64,000 nucleotides of DNA from positions 762,583-826,582 of the forward strand of contig CACRXP010000113.1 in assembly GCA_902702965.1 (NCBI GenBank). The letters are read 5' to 3'. The number at the start of each line of letters is the position of its first letter. Position 1 is the stretch's first letter. This document shows positions 36,361 to 48,960 of the stretch, in pieces. Under the pieces are notes generated by a model, which had not been told where the DNA came from, did no database searches, and saw nothing but the letters and a program-made list of their open reading frames with translations. The translations under genes and the position numbers were made by a program. Source of the stretch: Spirometra erinaceieuropaei (lineage: Eukaryota; Platyhelminthes; Cestoda; Diphyllobothriidea; Diphyllobothriidae).

Positions 36361-38879
36361 TAACATATGGGCTATGTTTATATTTATAAAAGCACTAAAA
36401 ATCGGTACAAACCTTCATATTATAAACACCCATGCTTTACCCAATCTGACTGTTTCGAGTTGTCAAAGTAAGTGTATTCAAAAGCAAGCTTCTAAACGTT
36501 GAGGAAATGCTGCGAACTAGTCAGAATTGCAGCCCCATTGAAGCAATGATTTTCAGCCGAAATCACGTTCTAGAATTTTGGGTGAAGTTTTTTTGCGTGC
36601 CGGCTGTACAGCGAGGAGTTCTTCAGACTTCTAAGACATGGACGTCTCGTGGGTGTTAAGCAATTTCAAAAAAGAAGTAAGGGCGAACCGAATAATACTT
36701 ACAGGTCTTTATGTATTATAATAAGCATTTTTTGGAGATGCCTACGGAAAATTAGAAAGACCGCAATGCAAAAAGCATTCTCTGGGATTACTGAAGTCAG
36801 CCTCTTACTCGACTTGGTAGTGTAAGTTTCGAAGCTCTAATCGCGCCTTATAACCAAGGAATATTGCGAACAATGCCAGTTAATACTACGGTGAACTTTG
36901 CTTATTGAGGTGATGCAATGAAGTCTGCCAGACCGATGGCTTGATTTTAAGCTGTTTTTTTCATCACCCTTTCAGCTTGGGTTATATTTTCATTCACTGA
37001 CTGAAAAATTGTCGCAGTCGAGGTCCTTTTCTTCTAGCATATAAACAGTCAAGTGTATTTGTGCTAGGTTTAGCCATTTTTGTTGTATCTTAGACGGCAC
37101 TGAGTGCAAGAGTCTGACGACGTGTGCGAAATCACGAAACCAGTCAGACTGATCCCTAACATGTTCTGAGTTACGGGTCAGAACGTCTCCATGGCATTTA
37201 GCTTCATTTCTAGAAGCTTTCGGAAAAAACACGATTGAGCGGAGAGTTATGTAGGCGAAAATATCGGCGAAATTTTCCGGGGTTTAGCTATAAAGTCAAG
37301 TAATCTTGCTTTCTCCTGTGTTTTGGAGCCATAGCAACTGCTCATATAGAACGAGAAGGAGCGCGGTATACAGGATACTTGATTGCCGACACTAAGTTCT
37401 CTAATTCTAGTGCTCAGTGGCTCGACTCCGCCTGTCGACAGAAGTTTCATGCAGTAGATTTAATTTAAAAAATAATCGCTACTTATTACAAATGCGTACT
37501 ATTTAAAACGTCATTATATAAATCTGACTGACCTGCGGCAACTCGCGAAATTTCATTAACTTCCCTAGATGACCCTTACAATAAAGGGTTCACATTCCCG
37601 GAATCCCCAGACTTTTATGAAAATAAATAAACAACAGTTTTTAATGGGAATGCATAGTTTACCTTTAAACCATCTCATCTACAACTTGAGAAGTGAAACT
37701 TACAGAAGGCCAAAAATCGAAAATAGGATATATTGCAAGTCGTTGACTGAAGACTAAGCATGAAGACGCATAAAACTGGGAGACTAACGTAAAATAATGA
37801 TGAGTAAAAATCAGAGTTTTTTGATCGTCACTGATAAGCATGCCAAACATATGAGCGGCCAGGATTGGTCATTTTAAGTATTATGCATAAAGTTTCTTTG
37901 CTTTTAAAAGGTTTCTTCTTACTCTCCGCCTGTTTCCTACAATAAGAGCGAACACATTTCTGATGGCATTCGGATCAGGGCTGTTGGCATGAATTGAAAT
38001 TGTTCGAAAGGTGCAAACAGAAGGACCGACTCTTGTTTAGATAGAACATCCTTGTCGTAAGCCTTATTAGCACCCTACCTCTTTTGCGCGGCGAACAGGA
38101 GCATTGATCTGCAAAATTACGGTACTCATGCGGCCTACGTGAAAGCCCTTGTGACACAAAGCACCCGGCGAAATATCAGTTAATGCCTTGCCGTAAATGG
38201 TGCATACGAGAGTCGACGTCGGGTGAGTAAAATGATGAGACTCGGGAACTGCGGATCTACAGGACGAAAATGTTCAGGCTATTCTCTTCGGACACAAGTA
38301 CGGTATTTTTTTGCGGACAGCAGGTGGGTCCAAAACTGCCGACAATTTCACGCCAAGCAGAAGAGTTTGTATTCATTTTACTTTCTAAGCTGGTGAGGAG
38401 GAATTACATGGCTTCAGTGAAGTCTCAGCAAGCGATTCGGTTACTGCACGAGACTCTTTGCAGAGAGTCTCCATAATACTCCAAGTGTGGACGCTTTCAG
38501 GTTGCGAAAAAGAACCTTTACTCGACGTCAAAGGGTACTTTGAGGGGGGTGTGCATGCTGGCCCATTTTCTCCCCCTTCCAATGCCTTAATCTGGATTCT
38601 TTAGTTTTCATTTTCCTTTTCCACCTTAGCTTCCTGCAAATTTTAGTATTACTGTGGAGCATCATGATCTTTACCTCTGTAACTCTATGTTAGACTAACT
38701 GGTCTGACAAGTGTTCATATGTGTAGCCGACGAGTAAAGATCCCCAGTGTTGCACTGCGAATCTATCAGTGCTGAGGGAATCTCGCTAGTGAGGGGGACA
38801 CCGCTTATGAGATTCATTCACTCCGGTTTGTTTTTCATAAAGGATAAACACAAATTTTTTGGAAACTAGGCGGCGTGGG
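36361..38879. other. No supported feature
   Basis: Frames up to 80 codons and no motifs. Confidence 0.55.
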
Positions 38880-39085
38880 ACACGCGTGAGGGAGCTGTTT
38901 ATCCTCGCCGGTCACTGCAGTCGAACTTGCCTCCCGGTCGTCCTAACGTTGCCTTGCCACTGGGTCCGCGATTGTGAAGCAGAGGAGAGTGCGGTGGACG
39001 CTACACAAGTTTGTCATCACTATCAACTAATGCATTTGTAAGTCCCCCACTGTGGCTCACCCGGTGAACGTAATCATTCCCAATG
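38880..39085 (-). repeat. Interspersed repeat family B, degenerate
   Basis: GAGAGTGCGGTGGACGCTAC, ACAAGTTTGTCATCACTATC and GTAAGTCCCCCACTG align with the 5' half of the family. It cuts into a retroelement GIY-YIG fragment. Confidence 0.6.
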
Positions 39086-39600
39086 GCCGATTTGTCATTC
39101 ACTTGCTCCTGTAGAGCGAGATACATCGACCGTACAACGAGACGCCTGGTAAAGAGGGTGCATGAACATATGCCCGACTGGTTAGACAGAGGTGAGACCC
39201 AATCGATTGCGAGTTCTATTCTCCCACATTTAATCGATAGGGATCACCGAGTCGATGCCAGGGAAGCATTTCAGGTTGTCTGCCGGACACCAAGAAGCCT
39301 CTCTAAAGGCCCACGCCAACGGATACTAGCAACGGCCGAGGCAGTGGCTATACGGCTAGCGAATCTGGTGTTATGCTGTCAGAAAACCCTGACACAAGCG
39401 CTCTTTCTCTGCCGTGGCCAACGCCAATCTCAAGTGATGACGACATGCCGCCTCAAATCCCTAATTACAGTGAAGGATACTCCGGGAATTCAATCCAAAA
39501 ACATCACTCAAATACTCTCTTACCCCCCTCCCCTAGCTCTAAGGGCCAAAACCCGCCGACCTGGTCATGCGGGCGGCGTGGGGAAAACGAGTGTTACTGA
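39083..39600 (+). pseudogene. GIY-YIG-like endonuclease domain fragment of a retroelement
   Basis: The frame reads FTCSCRARYIDRTTRRLVKR then VHEHMPDWL, HLIDRDHRVD, EAFQVV and ILATAEAVAIRL. This resembles the Cys-rich GIY-YIG-type C-terminal domain of flatworm retroelement proteins (CSC..YIGRTTRRL). A frameshift near 39395 moves the match to SALSLPWPTPISSDDD. The 5' side is cut off by a family B copy at about 39080. The Gly of YIG is replaced by Asp. Confidence 0.6.
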
Positions 39601-39964
39601 CTTAATAGCCCTTGAGACACCTATAAACACTGTTAATTTTGTACGTTTCCATTCCTTCATGTAACTGAATTGGCCTGACGAATTACCGAAAACACATGAT
39701 TGCCAACTTGATTTTTCAAGAGTAACATGGGAATCTTTGCGGAAAGTGTAAATATGTACTGATTTCCCTAGCAATGGTTTCAACTGAATACTCTGTTATT
39801 CGCACCAATAGTATGAGAAGGGATAAGTTTTGGCTAACCGAAATTGCGCAGGAAGTAGTTGCTGCTTGCCGGTCACAGGTGGACAACCAGGTTAAAATCG
39901 AACGGCCTTTAGTTAAATAAAAACACATAAAAAACATTAAGAAACAACAGATATATAGTAGGAA

Positions 39965-40225
39965 AAGGGAGCTCACAGATCGTATTACGGAACTCACCCG
40001 TCCCATTATGCCTCTGAGCTCAACCCCTCAAACTCCGCCGGCAGTCGACCAGTAGCGCTTAGTACTGGCAACATGACACTACCGAAGAAGAAAAGGGAGA
40101 TTGGAACGGCCCTTTCTGGCTAATTAGTCATAATCAGCCAGCCATACCTGACCCTGAGATGTGCATCCCCTGGGATCATTCCAGTCTCTCTTGTCTTTTG
40201 CTGGCAATGCTATTCTGCATACATA
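39965..40225 (-). mobile_element. SINE family A with 3' extension; a plus-strand tail piece follows
   Basis: Minus strand: 3' extension (CAGATCGTATTACGGAACTC at 39977), then body (GGCTAATTAGTCATAATCAG) to about 40175. From about 40177 a plus-oriented tail follows (ATTCCAGTCTCTCTTGTC), so two copies meet in opposite orientation. Confidence 0.65.
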
Positions 40226-41936
40226 TGTGTTGACTCAAAGACTGCGGTTGCGATATACTAAGGTAAGGCACGGCTATAACTACTCCCCGCATTATAGGTT
40301 ACTTTACGCCAAATCTCAGGGGAGGGCAGGGTTGGGATTTGGGTTAAAGCTGGGACACAGGAATGGGTATCCCCTGACATGTAATATACAGTTACCGGTA
40401 GTACCCGTGTTCAATTTCACGTTGTTTAGCAGGTGAGGTCATGGTCCGAACTTAACTCTCATCGACACTTCAGAGAGTTCCCTGCTTTCATCATCAAAGG
40501 GGTGAGGTGGCTATTCCCGCTAATCCGATTTTGTCCAACTCCCTGTTTATTAGAAACCGACGGAGAACTTTTCGCTGTCGACCGCTGTTGGGCTCCCCGT
40601 AACCCCTGTCCCATTCGCAGTCTTCGTAGTTGTGGCAAATTCAATTTTTTAGTTGGCTTGCATCTCGTCATGGGGATGGGGAGGGTTGACCAACCACCGC
40701 CGAACATGAGAAGTGTGTACTGCTTCTTGTTCGCGTTGGTGATAGACTGGGTGAAGGTTTTTGGTCTGGTTGTGCGACAGTAAAGGACTAACTTTCGGGC
40801 ACCAGTGTGGTAATTTTCTTACCGACTCTACTGATGACCCTTGCTCTCTCAAAGACGAAACTACGCTCCACACGTTGTATGTGGGCACTTAGTCCTCACC
40901 AGGGGGCACGCTGTAGGTGTGCCGGACCAAAGCAGTACGTGAGTACAACCCGCGTTAAACCGACTGCGCAGTATTCGCGAGAGCCCATCACTGTCATAAA
41001 CAGAAGAAATGTGATGGCACGCCTAGGTGAAGGCTTCGTGCCGCGCCAGCCAACATGCTTAATCTCATCATCCGCCGGCAGAGGGGATCAGACAGTCGAC
41101 TGGTGGATGGGGGAGGGAAGAGAGAGTGTGGCCGTCCTCACGGCAGACGGGCGCCTTCCTTCCAATATTAAGTCCGACGCACTTGAACAGATCACAAACT
41201 TGCACTTAAGTGGGACCCAAGTCGCTCTTAAAGAAACTTGGTTGGGTAGTGGGCACAAGGTTGTGCGCAGCGCGCGTAAACGAGCTGTTTGGCTTTGTTG
41301 GCCGGCCCCCACCTCTGGTCTTCTTACACTAGCCTCCTATCGGATCAAGGTAGGTGATTGAAGAGTGGGAGAGAGTGCGGTAAAGGCTGGGCAATTTGCC
41401 AACACCAAAAACTAGCGTTTATGAAAGACCCAATCGTGCGTCAACTATTCGGTGCGGTACATAGTGAATGTCTTTGCCGGCAATGGCCAAACTGTTGGTG
41501 CACCTTAAGAAGTTTTTAGTTCTTTCGTAAGCACGCTGATTGAAGTGGGGGAGGGGGCACAACCAGGAATTAGCTACCGGCTTCTCTTATGAACCTACCG
41601 TTTCCTCTTACTGCATTGAGACTCCAATAACAAAATTACTTACCGTATTGACTTCAGCTTACTACATTCAAGGTATTTCATTCAAAAACTAGAATAAACC
41701 TCGGGGAGGGCATTCTAGTTCGCGTAAAACAACTAAGAAATTCTTCGGGTTCACATTACAGATCGCCATCTTCTGAGAATGATGTAAAACCTTCTCGTCC
41801 AACCCGAAGAAGGAAAACATGCAAGGAAATTCATTATATTATGCTCGCTGTAAAACTGTAGTGACTTTAGTTAGACCGACTTCCCTCCCACCGCCTGATA
41901 TGAACGAGACTTTTTTCCAGCGAAAACACTACAGAC
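40226..41936. other. No supported gene
   Basis: A 184-codon plus frame (40807-41361) and a 116-codon plus frame (40433-40783) show no domain. Part of the region resembles 800-930, so it is probably old repeat DNA. Confidence 0.45.
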
Positions 41937-42390
41937 ACACGCCAATTCGACCATCCTTTTCGGCAATGTCCACCGTGGGCTCCACAGCAAGGTGCAGCCT
42001 GCACGTTGACTTGAGCGTGAACTGGTAGACTTGCACCGCATCTACCGCACTCTCTTCTCCTCCCCCACCTGGACCCGGTGTCAAGATAGAGTCAAGAAGA
42101 TCAGAGGCGGGAGAGGGCGCACTTTGGCGCTCCAATCCACACACCCCTGGTCCACACAGCAAATGACCAGGTTTGTAACCAACAACAACAATGGGGGCGG
42201 CCGGGGTCCCCGTCTGCGCGACATCTGCCGGCACCGGGTCTGCCACCGCACCCCAAAATGTTTGCATTTGTTATGGTGCGCAATCCGATAACGCTTGCCA
42301 GAATCCGATATGGCCCTCGTGTTGGTCCAGGGCATCTTCCACGTGGCCCGTTTTGGGAGCACACAGACACACAAACAGCGCTGTCCAGTC
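41937..42390 (+). repeat. Interspersed repeat family B, full-length type
   Basis: Colinear with the copy at 58922-59400 over about 450 bp: AATGTCCACCGTGGGCTCC, GTGTCAAGATAGAGTCAAG, CCCCTGGTCCACACAGC, ATGTTTGCATTTGTTATGG and GCCAGAATCCGATATGGCC. No tRNA-like head and no reading frame are seen. Element class unknown. Confidence 0.8.
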
Positions 42391-42787
42391 CATTTTTTCA
42401 GCGTCATACATCAGCAGGCAACATGGCCAAATCGGTCGCGTTCGCATCAGTGCCAGTCATCCGCCTAAATATCGTTTACAATGCGGTCACTGCGACATCC
42501 GAAGATAGCGCTCTCCAGAATGGCGCGTGTCAAACGCAATTGTTTACTAGCCGCATGCCGCACTGTGAGAGTGGCACTAGGCGGAGCGTTTTTTGACTGT
42601 AGCTCATTTCAGTTAATCAGCTGGAGTGGCGAGCAGTAGTGCAGGTGGACGCAAAGGTAAGCATTAGTTGAGTTTGCGATGTTCGTTAATTTGTACAAAA
42701 GATGCCATGACCCACCACACGTAATTGTTTTAAACGCTTCTGCAGTAAGCCCAAAGTAGACTGTTCAAAATTACTTGCTCCGGGTTG
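42391..42787. other. No supported feature
   Basis: Nothing recognised between the B and C1 elements. Confidence 0.5.
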
Positions 42788-43721
42788 CAGTGAGTGACCG
42801 ATCTCATAAAATGTTGGATGAATTCTGAAATGCGTTTTCTATTAGGAAGGATTACTTGTAATATTGATTATCTTGCGGCATAATTCTATAATATTTCGGA
42901 TTTGGCAGGATGTCATCATTTGAATACACTTCATTTAATCTCCCGTAGAACCCGTACTAGGTAAAACATACCTACTTAAGCAGCATGCATTTTCCCACTG
43001 ATTTTCGCTGGTCTTGAAAATTCCAATATATCTTGTAGAAACCATAAGCAAAAGTGCTTTCTATCACTCAGTTAATAGAGAATCACGTCTTCTTTATACT
43101 TTATACTTAAGGAAGGAGTATAATTAGGTTTTAAGAAAGTTTCTAATTATGAGATTTTTTAAGACTGTAAAATGTCCATTCACAGAGCATCGTAGCCGTC
43201 CGTTTACCACAGCTCCTCATGAAATGCAAAACATAGTCCGCATCCATTGCAAAATTTTATGGACTCTGTATGATATCTTTTTAATGGCATAGAACAATAT
43301 GTGATCTTCTTTAAGCGGAACGCATGCAGCTTGTAGAGTGAAACCACTAAGCGCTAATGCAACGAATGATCAGGCTCCAAATTATTCGGCAATAAGAAAA
43401 CTTTTTAAAACCTAATTATACTCCTTCCTTGAGTATAAAATATAGTGAATATGTGATTCTCTATTAATTGACTGAAAGAAGGCACATTTTTGTTATTAGT
43501 TTTTATAAGATATATTTGAATTTGCGAGACCATCGAAAATCAGTGGAAAAATGCATGCTACTTAAGTAGTCATTTTTACCAAGTACATACTGCCGACTCC
43601 GAAATGTTATAAGATTATGCCGCAGGATAATCAGTATCAAAACCCCGACCAAGTAATCCTTCCTAATCAAAAACGCATTTCATTATTTCAGCCAATACTT
43701 CATGAGATCTGTCACTCACTG
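42788..43721. mobile_element. Foldback (MITE-like) element C1, 934 bp
   Basis: It starts CAGTGAGTGACC and ends with the reverse complement (TCACTCACTG). Long inverted arms of about 340 bp surround a unique centre (about 43146-43400) that is conserved in C2. No reading frame is present. The right flank is TA; the left flank is TG. Confidence 0.85.
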
Positions 43722-43769
43722 TAAGTATACTGTTTTTCGCGAATTTAGACCTAGGGGTTAGATAACTAT

Positions 43770-44685
43770 TAGGTAACCCTAAGTTGTGGGTGCAATATGC
43801 AGACGACACATTTAGTGTCTTTAAGAAGGACCAACTGGAAATGCATCACAACACCATCAATTCAACCACTTCGGAAATTAAATTTACGTCCGCAACAGAA
43901 GTTGACAATAAACTCCCATTTCTGGATATTCTCGTACAGTTTAAGACTGACGGAACATTACACACGTCCGTTTACCGCAAAGAAACTTATGCAGAGATCA
44001 TTCTACGACATGAGGGCCAAAGCCCTACTTCTCACATGCGAGCAAAAACACATTTCTCTGATGAAATTGCCACCAACTTGAGCTACATTACTTGTTTGAA
44101 TTATTTTCCCAGAACAATTACCCTAGGGATTTCGTACGCCGATTCATGCGACAACACGAGATAAAAACAACGGAACTAGATAGTTCCGATCAAGCGCCTA
44201 AAGTAAATACTTGGCGAATCCTCCCTTATATCAGGAATGTGCCTGAACTTGTACTTGAGGAAGCACCAAATAAAGGTGGCACACAAACCGACGACTGCTT
44301 TAAGCTCTCAGTTTCTACACTCTAACGATAGGGTTGGCTGTCTGGGCAAAAAGGTAGTCGTCTATAAGATCCCATGCAATGCCTATGATGCCGTATATTG
44401 TGGCCAAACGGGAAAATCTGTCTCTACACGCATCCACAAACACCAGCCGGCGGTTAAGATGCGAGACTACCTCTCTCAAATGGCTATGCACATTCTTGAT
44501 ACTGGGCACACCTTCGCATGGGACAAAATCGCGTCGTCAGAGTTTGCCCATTTAAAAAAGGCCGGCAGTTTCTTGAAGTCATGCACTCCGATAGGTCGCG
44601 CATCAGTAGGCACCTCGAGTTAGATGCCACGTACAAAAATCTGAGGGAAAAGTGGAAGAGACGAAGGCCAATCGATACAGACTGA
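43770..44685 (+). pseudogene. Penelope-like element fragment: RT C-terminus plus GIY-YIG endonuclease
   Basis: Translation gives LWVQYADDTFSVFKKDQ (RT catalytic YADD), then NKLPFLDILV and VYRKETY. After a frameshift near 44100 it reads NYPRDFVRRFMRQ. A second shift near 44235 leads to KKVVVYKIPCNAYDAVYCGQTGKSV, the GIY-YIG-type motif with YCGQTG. After a third shift near 44580 the end is EVMHSDRSRISRHLELD to the TGA at 44683-44685. The order RT then GIY-YIG is diagnostic of PLEs. Three frame switches and loss of the whole N-terminal half make it dead. Confidence 0.88.
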
Positions 44686-44830
44686 CGCACACGGCGGCCG
44701 CTTACTGGCTGAAGCACCAAAGGAATGTTGATTTCTCAGCACGTTTGAAATTTCAATTGTTTTTTGCACATTTACTCGAGTCTGACGACGACATAGGGGA
44801 CTGACTTCGAAAATTTAATCAATAAAGTTT
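44686..44830 (+). other. 3' region of the PLE fragment with possible ribozyme relic and polyA signal
   Basis: CTGACGA (44782-44788), GAAA (44809-44812) and AATAAAG (44821-44827) occur in the same order as in the four hammerhead-bearing repeats. Stem II is not convincing, so this is at most a relic. Confidence 0.35.
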
Positions 44831-44954
44831 TTTACTTTTCCCAAAGAACGTATTTGCCTTTAAATGTATACAAATTTATAAAAGTCATGTCCCGGAGACT
44901 TAACTCCATGTCCTGCACTGAATAATTTCCGAAGATTATTCGCTTGATTCTTCT

Positions 44955-45090
44955 CTGGAGTTCATATACCAGAAACCGCGTAGGGCACGCTGGGGGAGGA
45001 GCCGAACCCCCCGCAGCTGTGTCACGCAGAGGCAGGATATCGGCGAAACACGTGTCTGGGCTCTTAGCTAGTTCCTATGTCAGGAGTACC
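44955..45090 (+). repeat. Repeat family E, copy 2
   Basis: This is the partner of 6950-7110, with the same order of conserved blocks. The 56-bp inverted repeat beside copy 1 is absent here. Confidence 0.75.
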
Positions 45091-45144
45091 GCATAATACG
45101 TTTGACACATATATATATACAGTATAGAGTACGGACAAGGAAAA

Positions 45145-45190
45145 ATGAGATTGGAATGGCCGTTTCACTAGTTATTGTCAGTTGATGAAG
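45145..45190 (-). mobile_element. SINE family A body fragment
   Basis: GAGATTGGAATGGCCGTTTC then GTTATTGTCAGTTGATG matches the body end. Confidence 0.5.
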
Positions 45191-45997
45191 ATGGACTTCT
45201 GTGCAAATTCGAAGGCTCAGCGTAATGGGCAAACAATTCCGACGCTTTATGAGTCTCCTTTTGCTTGCCCAAGATGCCTAACATCTAAAAGGTCGGTGGA
45301 AATCACCTTCATTAAGTACACAAAGGTCTTTTGACGAAGGTCGGATGTGTATGTCCATTGAGAAAACCAAGCCCATGAACTCCTCTTATACAGGTTTGAT
45401 GTTCATACCAACTTTGTCAGTAGGTCAGACGGGTGCAGCAGTTAACGGTGGACAGTTTTAACTCAAAGCCTGTCCTTGGGCCTAACCCCAACTGTAACCC
45501 TCTCCACAATGTTCATCTTTAACCAGAATCTAACTGTAGAATTAGCCCCAACGTCAACTATAAATTTAATCATTTTCTTAGGCTTGGATAAAAACACGAC
45601 CCTCATGCAACATGCTCATCTTAATCAAATATGCAGGCATGCTATAGTTATAATTCCTGAAGCATACATATTCGAATGTTGCCGCTATTTTTATGAGTAT
45701 TGTGGACAGGTGAACGGGAAGATTCTCTCCTAAATAACAGCAAACTACAATCTGCATAAACGAATTCTCAGTTGCCCTCCATGCAAACCTGCATTACAAA
45801 TCACCTTGAGGAACTGTTTCCTTTTAAATGTATGCAAAACGGTGTCATTTGAGCAAATTTAAACAGCAGGTTGATTGCGGGACGGAAGTAAACATTCTGG
45901 CTCTGCCTTGATGCTGAAGGTCAACAGCCCACGTAATCAAGGTAGATAGGCGTAAAGCACTCTCATGTGACTAAATACTCCCGACCTCAGTCGACAT

Positions 45998-46152
45998 GAC
46001 GCGGCTCATTAGTGCAGTGGTGAGGGCGTCACTGGATGATCAACCGACGGTTGACTCGAATCGGGGTCATGTAGTCCGGAAACAGGGTGTTTCTGTCTGA
46101 TGACGGTGATTAAAACAGCAATGGTAATTCCTGAATCCCTGTCTTTGTCGGA
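45998..46152 (+). mobile_element. SINE family A
   Basis: The tRNA-like head GCGGCTCATTAGTGCAGTGG is followed by GATGACGGTGATTAAAACAG and CCTGTCTTTGTCGG. Confidence 0.6.
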
Positions 46153-48699
46153 AAACAACAGAAAGTCCATGTTACGACTACTAGGGGTTCTAATCCCGCG
46201 TGTGCGGCCTAACAGTGTGGGTAAATAAACCAGAATAGAACATTCCAATGTCACAGTCTTGTCGGTAAATACTTCACAGTTAAATGTGATAGAAAAGAAT
46301 TGGTAGACATTGTTTTTGTGACCTTTAAAGGCGGAGTACGGCTTCATAAAATTTGCATGCAAAAATGGAATACTTTTGGTTTGGAAGCGATCCTAACTTT
46401 GAAGTCCATTGAGACACAGTCTTGCATATGTAAGCGACGCAAAGACTACAGACCATTTACCCTAATTAAAACATAGGCCTTTTTGGATATAAAAGGCCTT
46501 CTTTGAACAGCAAGCTGCCGCTTTCTTGAAACATGAATTAAGGTATGCGGTTTTCACTCAAGAAAACTGCATATCCAGTGGTTTCGAAGTCCGCAAAACA
46601 CAAAGCACGAAAGCCGAGTTTTTGCAAAAGGCATTACTGAACTCAACGGCACTATTCTTTAAAGGGTTATTTTTTAAGATGACATAATATCCCACAATAA
46701 ATTATGGGAAATTCAATTTCCCCCTTGATCTTCTAAAAATATCCGATCTCAGAAAAGCACATAATCTCAATTCAAAAAGCTTATTCCTGTGATCAGTGTT
46801 TTGATGCAATCAGAGAATCTCGCCGTCGAGGTTATTCGAAACTTCCTCGTCATACAAGAAGACAAGTTCAAGAGTAACCAATAGTTATGTGCGCCTTTCG
46901 CTGATTGGTCAGCCGTCGGTGTGTGGCTTTTCAGGGTCGATGGCAGGAATCTCAGTGTTTGATTGATTTGTGAAAACCCGGGGTTTCAAGCAAAGAAACA
47001 ACGGTCGAAAATCTGAGCCTCACCTCGTTCTTGTCGGCCTGTGCACCCATGCCTATGTCCTTAAAGCTTGACTCGCAGCAGGCATGGTCATTTATTTCTC
47101 AACACCGCTAGCTGACAATCTGGGAACGCAAGGGCGGTTAAGCCGTTAAGTCTCGTAAACAAAACTGTTTAGCTGAGAAATTTGCAACCAAAACCTGAGG
47201 AGACCCGGTTCAAAGCGGACACATTGACTCGGGTTCAAATATCAGGTTTCCTGGCCTGTGGTTGGGGCATGACAAGTCGGAGTGCCTGTTCATTGCTGTG
47301 CAATCGTATTTGTATGGTTCAGCCCGGGTTTCCCAACAAAACTGTCGTATTTCGTCTTCAGTCGAGTGGGAAGACACAACAACTACTATTTGAATTCGAA
47401 TGTTCCAGCATCCCGTTTTTCCCAAGATTCCGCTGTTCCAGTCCTGCGTAACCGCCTAAAGCCCCCCTGTCAGACCCTCTAGGCAAGCAACGAAAGGCCG
47501 TATGTCGTGCCACACTGGGTACTGTCGTCTTCACATGAAATTTCAAATAGTGAGTAGCTTGTGTTCGTATAGTTGAGGTGTCACCCTCTGGACTCAGTCA
47601 CGCCATTCAGGTTCGGGTTTATAGGTGGTACTCACAACATCGATAATGCACGATGAGAATTGTTTTTTTACTGGCGTCGGAGTAGAGAGTAACAGTCTCC
47701 GAGTACTCTGAATCTGGTCTAAGAATCCCTACTTCCAGGAAGTCAACCCGGACTTAGGAGGAGAATCGAGAGGTTGACTAGAAATGAGCCGTCAGCCGAG
47801 TCAGACAATGACGAGACCAGCGGACGGTCTCATCCTCTATCTTTTCACGCCCTAAATTACCACTTGCCGCAATAGCTAATGCCTCTTTCACCGCAAGCAA
47901 TGAGAATGAGGCTGAATGCGCATTTACGCGCAAGTCGCATATTTGGTGCATTACAAGCGCATACCACGTTTAAAAATCTGTCTTAAGGCTGGTACAAAAA
48001 AATTCTTAATTAATGCAACATTAGAAAAGATCTCAGTGGGTAAGGGCAAAAGAACCTGGTAGCGATAACAGCCAACAACCGATAACCTCGGGTTGGACAA
48101 CTCACAAGGCCCTGTGAAATGTAGAATAGCAATTCAGCCGCAAGGACTTTGGTAGCCGACTTGGCCGTTTGAAAAGCCAGTGACCTAATTAAATTCCCAC
48201 GACGATGCCATCCAGGAGTATTCTCCTGCGATGTTTATCATTGCTATCATAAACATCTGTTCTTCAAGTATCTCCTACTGTAAAAGAAACCCCAACCTAC
48301 CTCTGTCCTGGATTGGAATCATGACAGTCTAAAAGCTGTGCTGTATTTCTCGTCTTTCTTTGCACCTGAATCATAACCCCGCCGTTGTGTCCACCTGATG
48401 AGGATATCAACGAAACGAAGGCACTTTCCTTCCATAGATTAACTTCGCCATAATAACTTAGTATCAATTAGAATCGCGCCGAGTAAATCTGCAAACTGTT
48501 GCGGCACGTCTTTCCATAAAGATATATTGGTAGCGCCGTGTTATTAAGATTCAGTTTCATGCTTGCTTGAAGCACCACTGTTTTGCTCTAAATAGATTAG
48601 CCACTTTTGGACTTGAGTATGTATTTTACTAATGTACATAAGTACGTTGCGTCTGCAGTATTGAGACAGGTCTGGCAACCCGGCTGGCGTGGGTGGTTG
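46153..48699. other. No supported feature
   Basis: Only short frames. A CTGATGA...CGAAACG pair at 48395-48417 lacks a convincing stem II. Confidence 0.5.
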
Positions 48700-48960
48700 G
48701 CACATTCCATCGTAGCACAGGACTTTACGTGCCAACTGAGGCTTGTTCGATACAAACGAAAATGCGATTTCCAGCATCCAGTTGATAAGAAAAGGAAGTG
48801 AGCGCTGAAACGAGAGCTTTATTCACCCGACGTTTCGGATTCACGTTGGAACCCATCATTAGAGACAGTGACAGGCACGGGTAATTCATGCACAGGAAGT
48901 TGCAATATCTGTAGGATGCGATCGCCTAGCTACTGTATACTTATGCTAATTAATTGGTCT
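48700..48960 (-). mobile_element. PLE terminal repeat, solo copy with hammerhead-like core
   Basis: The minus strand matches the block at 33200-33423 across the upstream leader, the core and the AATAAAGCTC stretch. No PLE reading frame is adjacent. Confidence 0.65.
48823..48868 (-). ncRNA. Hammerhead ribozyme-like motif 2
   Basis: On the minus strand the core (48829-48862) reads CUAAUGA, U, GGGUUC, loop CAACGU, GAAUCC, GAAACGUC. Only the third base of the CUGAUGA block is changed. Stem II is intact, and AATAAAG lies 5 nt past the predicted cleavage site. Confidence 0.6.

Noticed and set aside
40807..41361. 184-codon plus-strand frame
   Set aside because: No recognisable motif. It lies in repeat-like DNA, and other frames overlap it on both strands.
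45010..45060. CGAAACACGTGTC in repeat family E looks like the 3' half of a hammerhead with stem III
   Set aside because: No CUGAUGA-like block is present upstream at a workable distance in either copy.
48395..48417. CTGATGA followed by GAAACG, a possible fifth hammerhead
   Set aside because: The bases between cannot form a stem II beyond one pair, and no GUC-type cleavage triplet follows. Chance or a very old relic.
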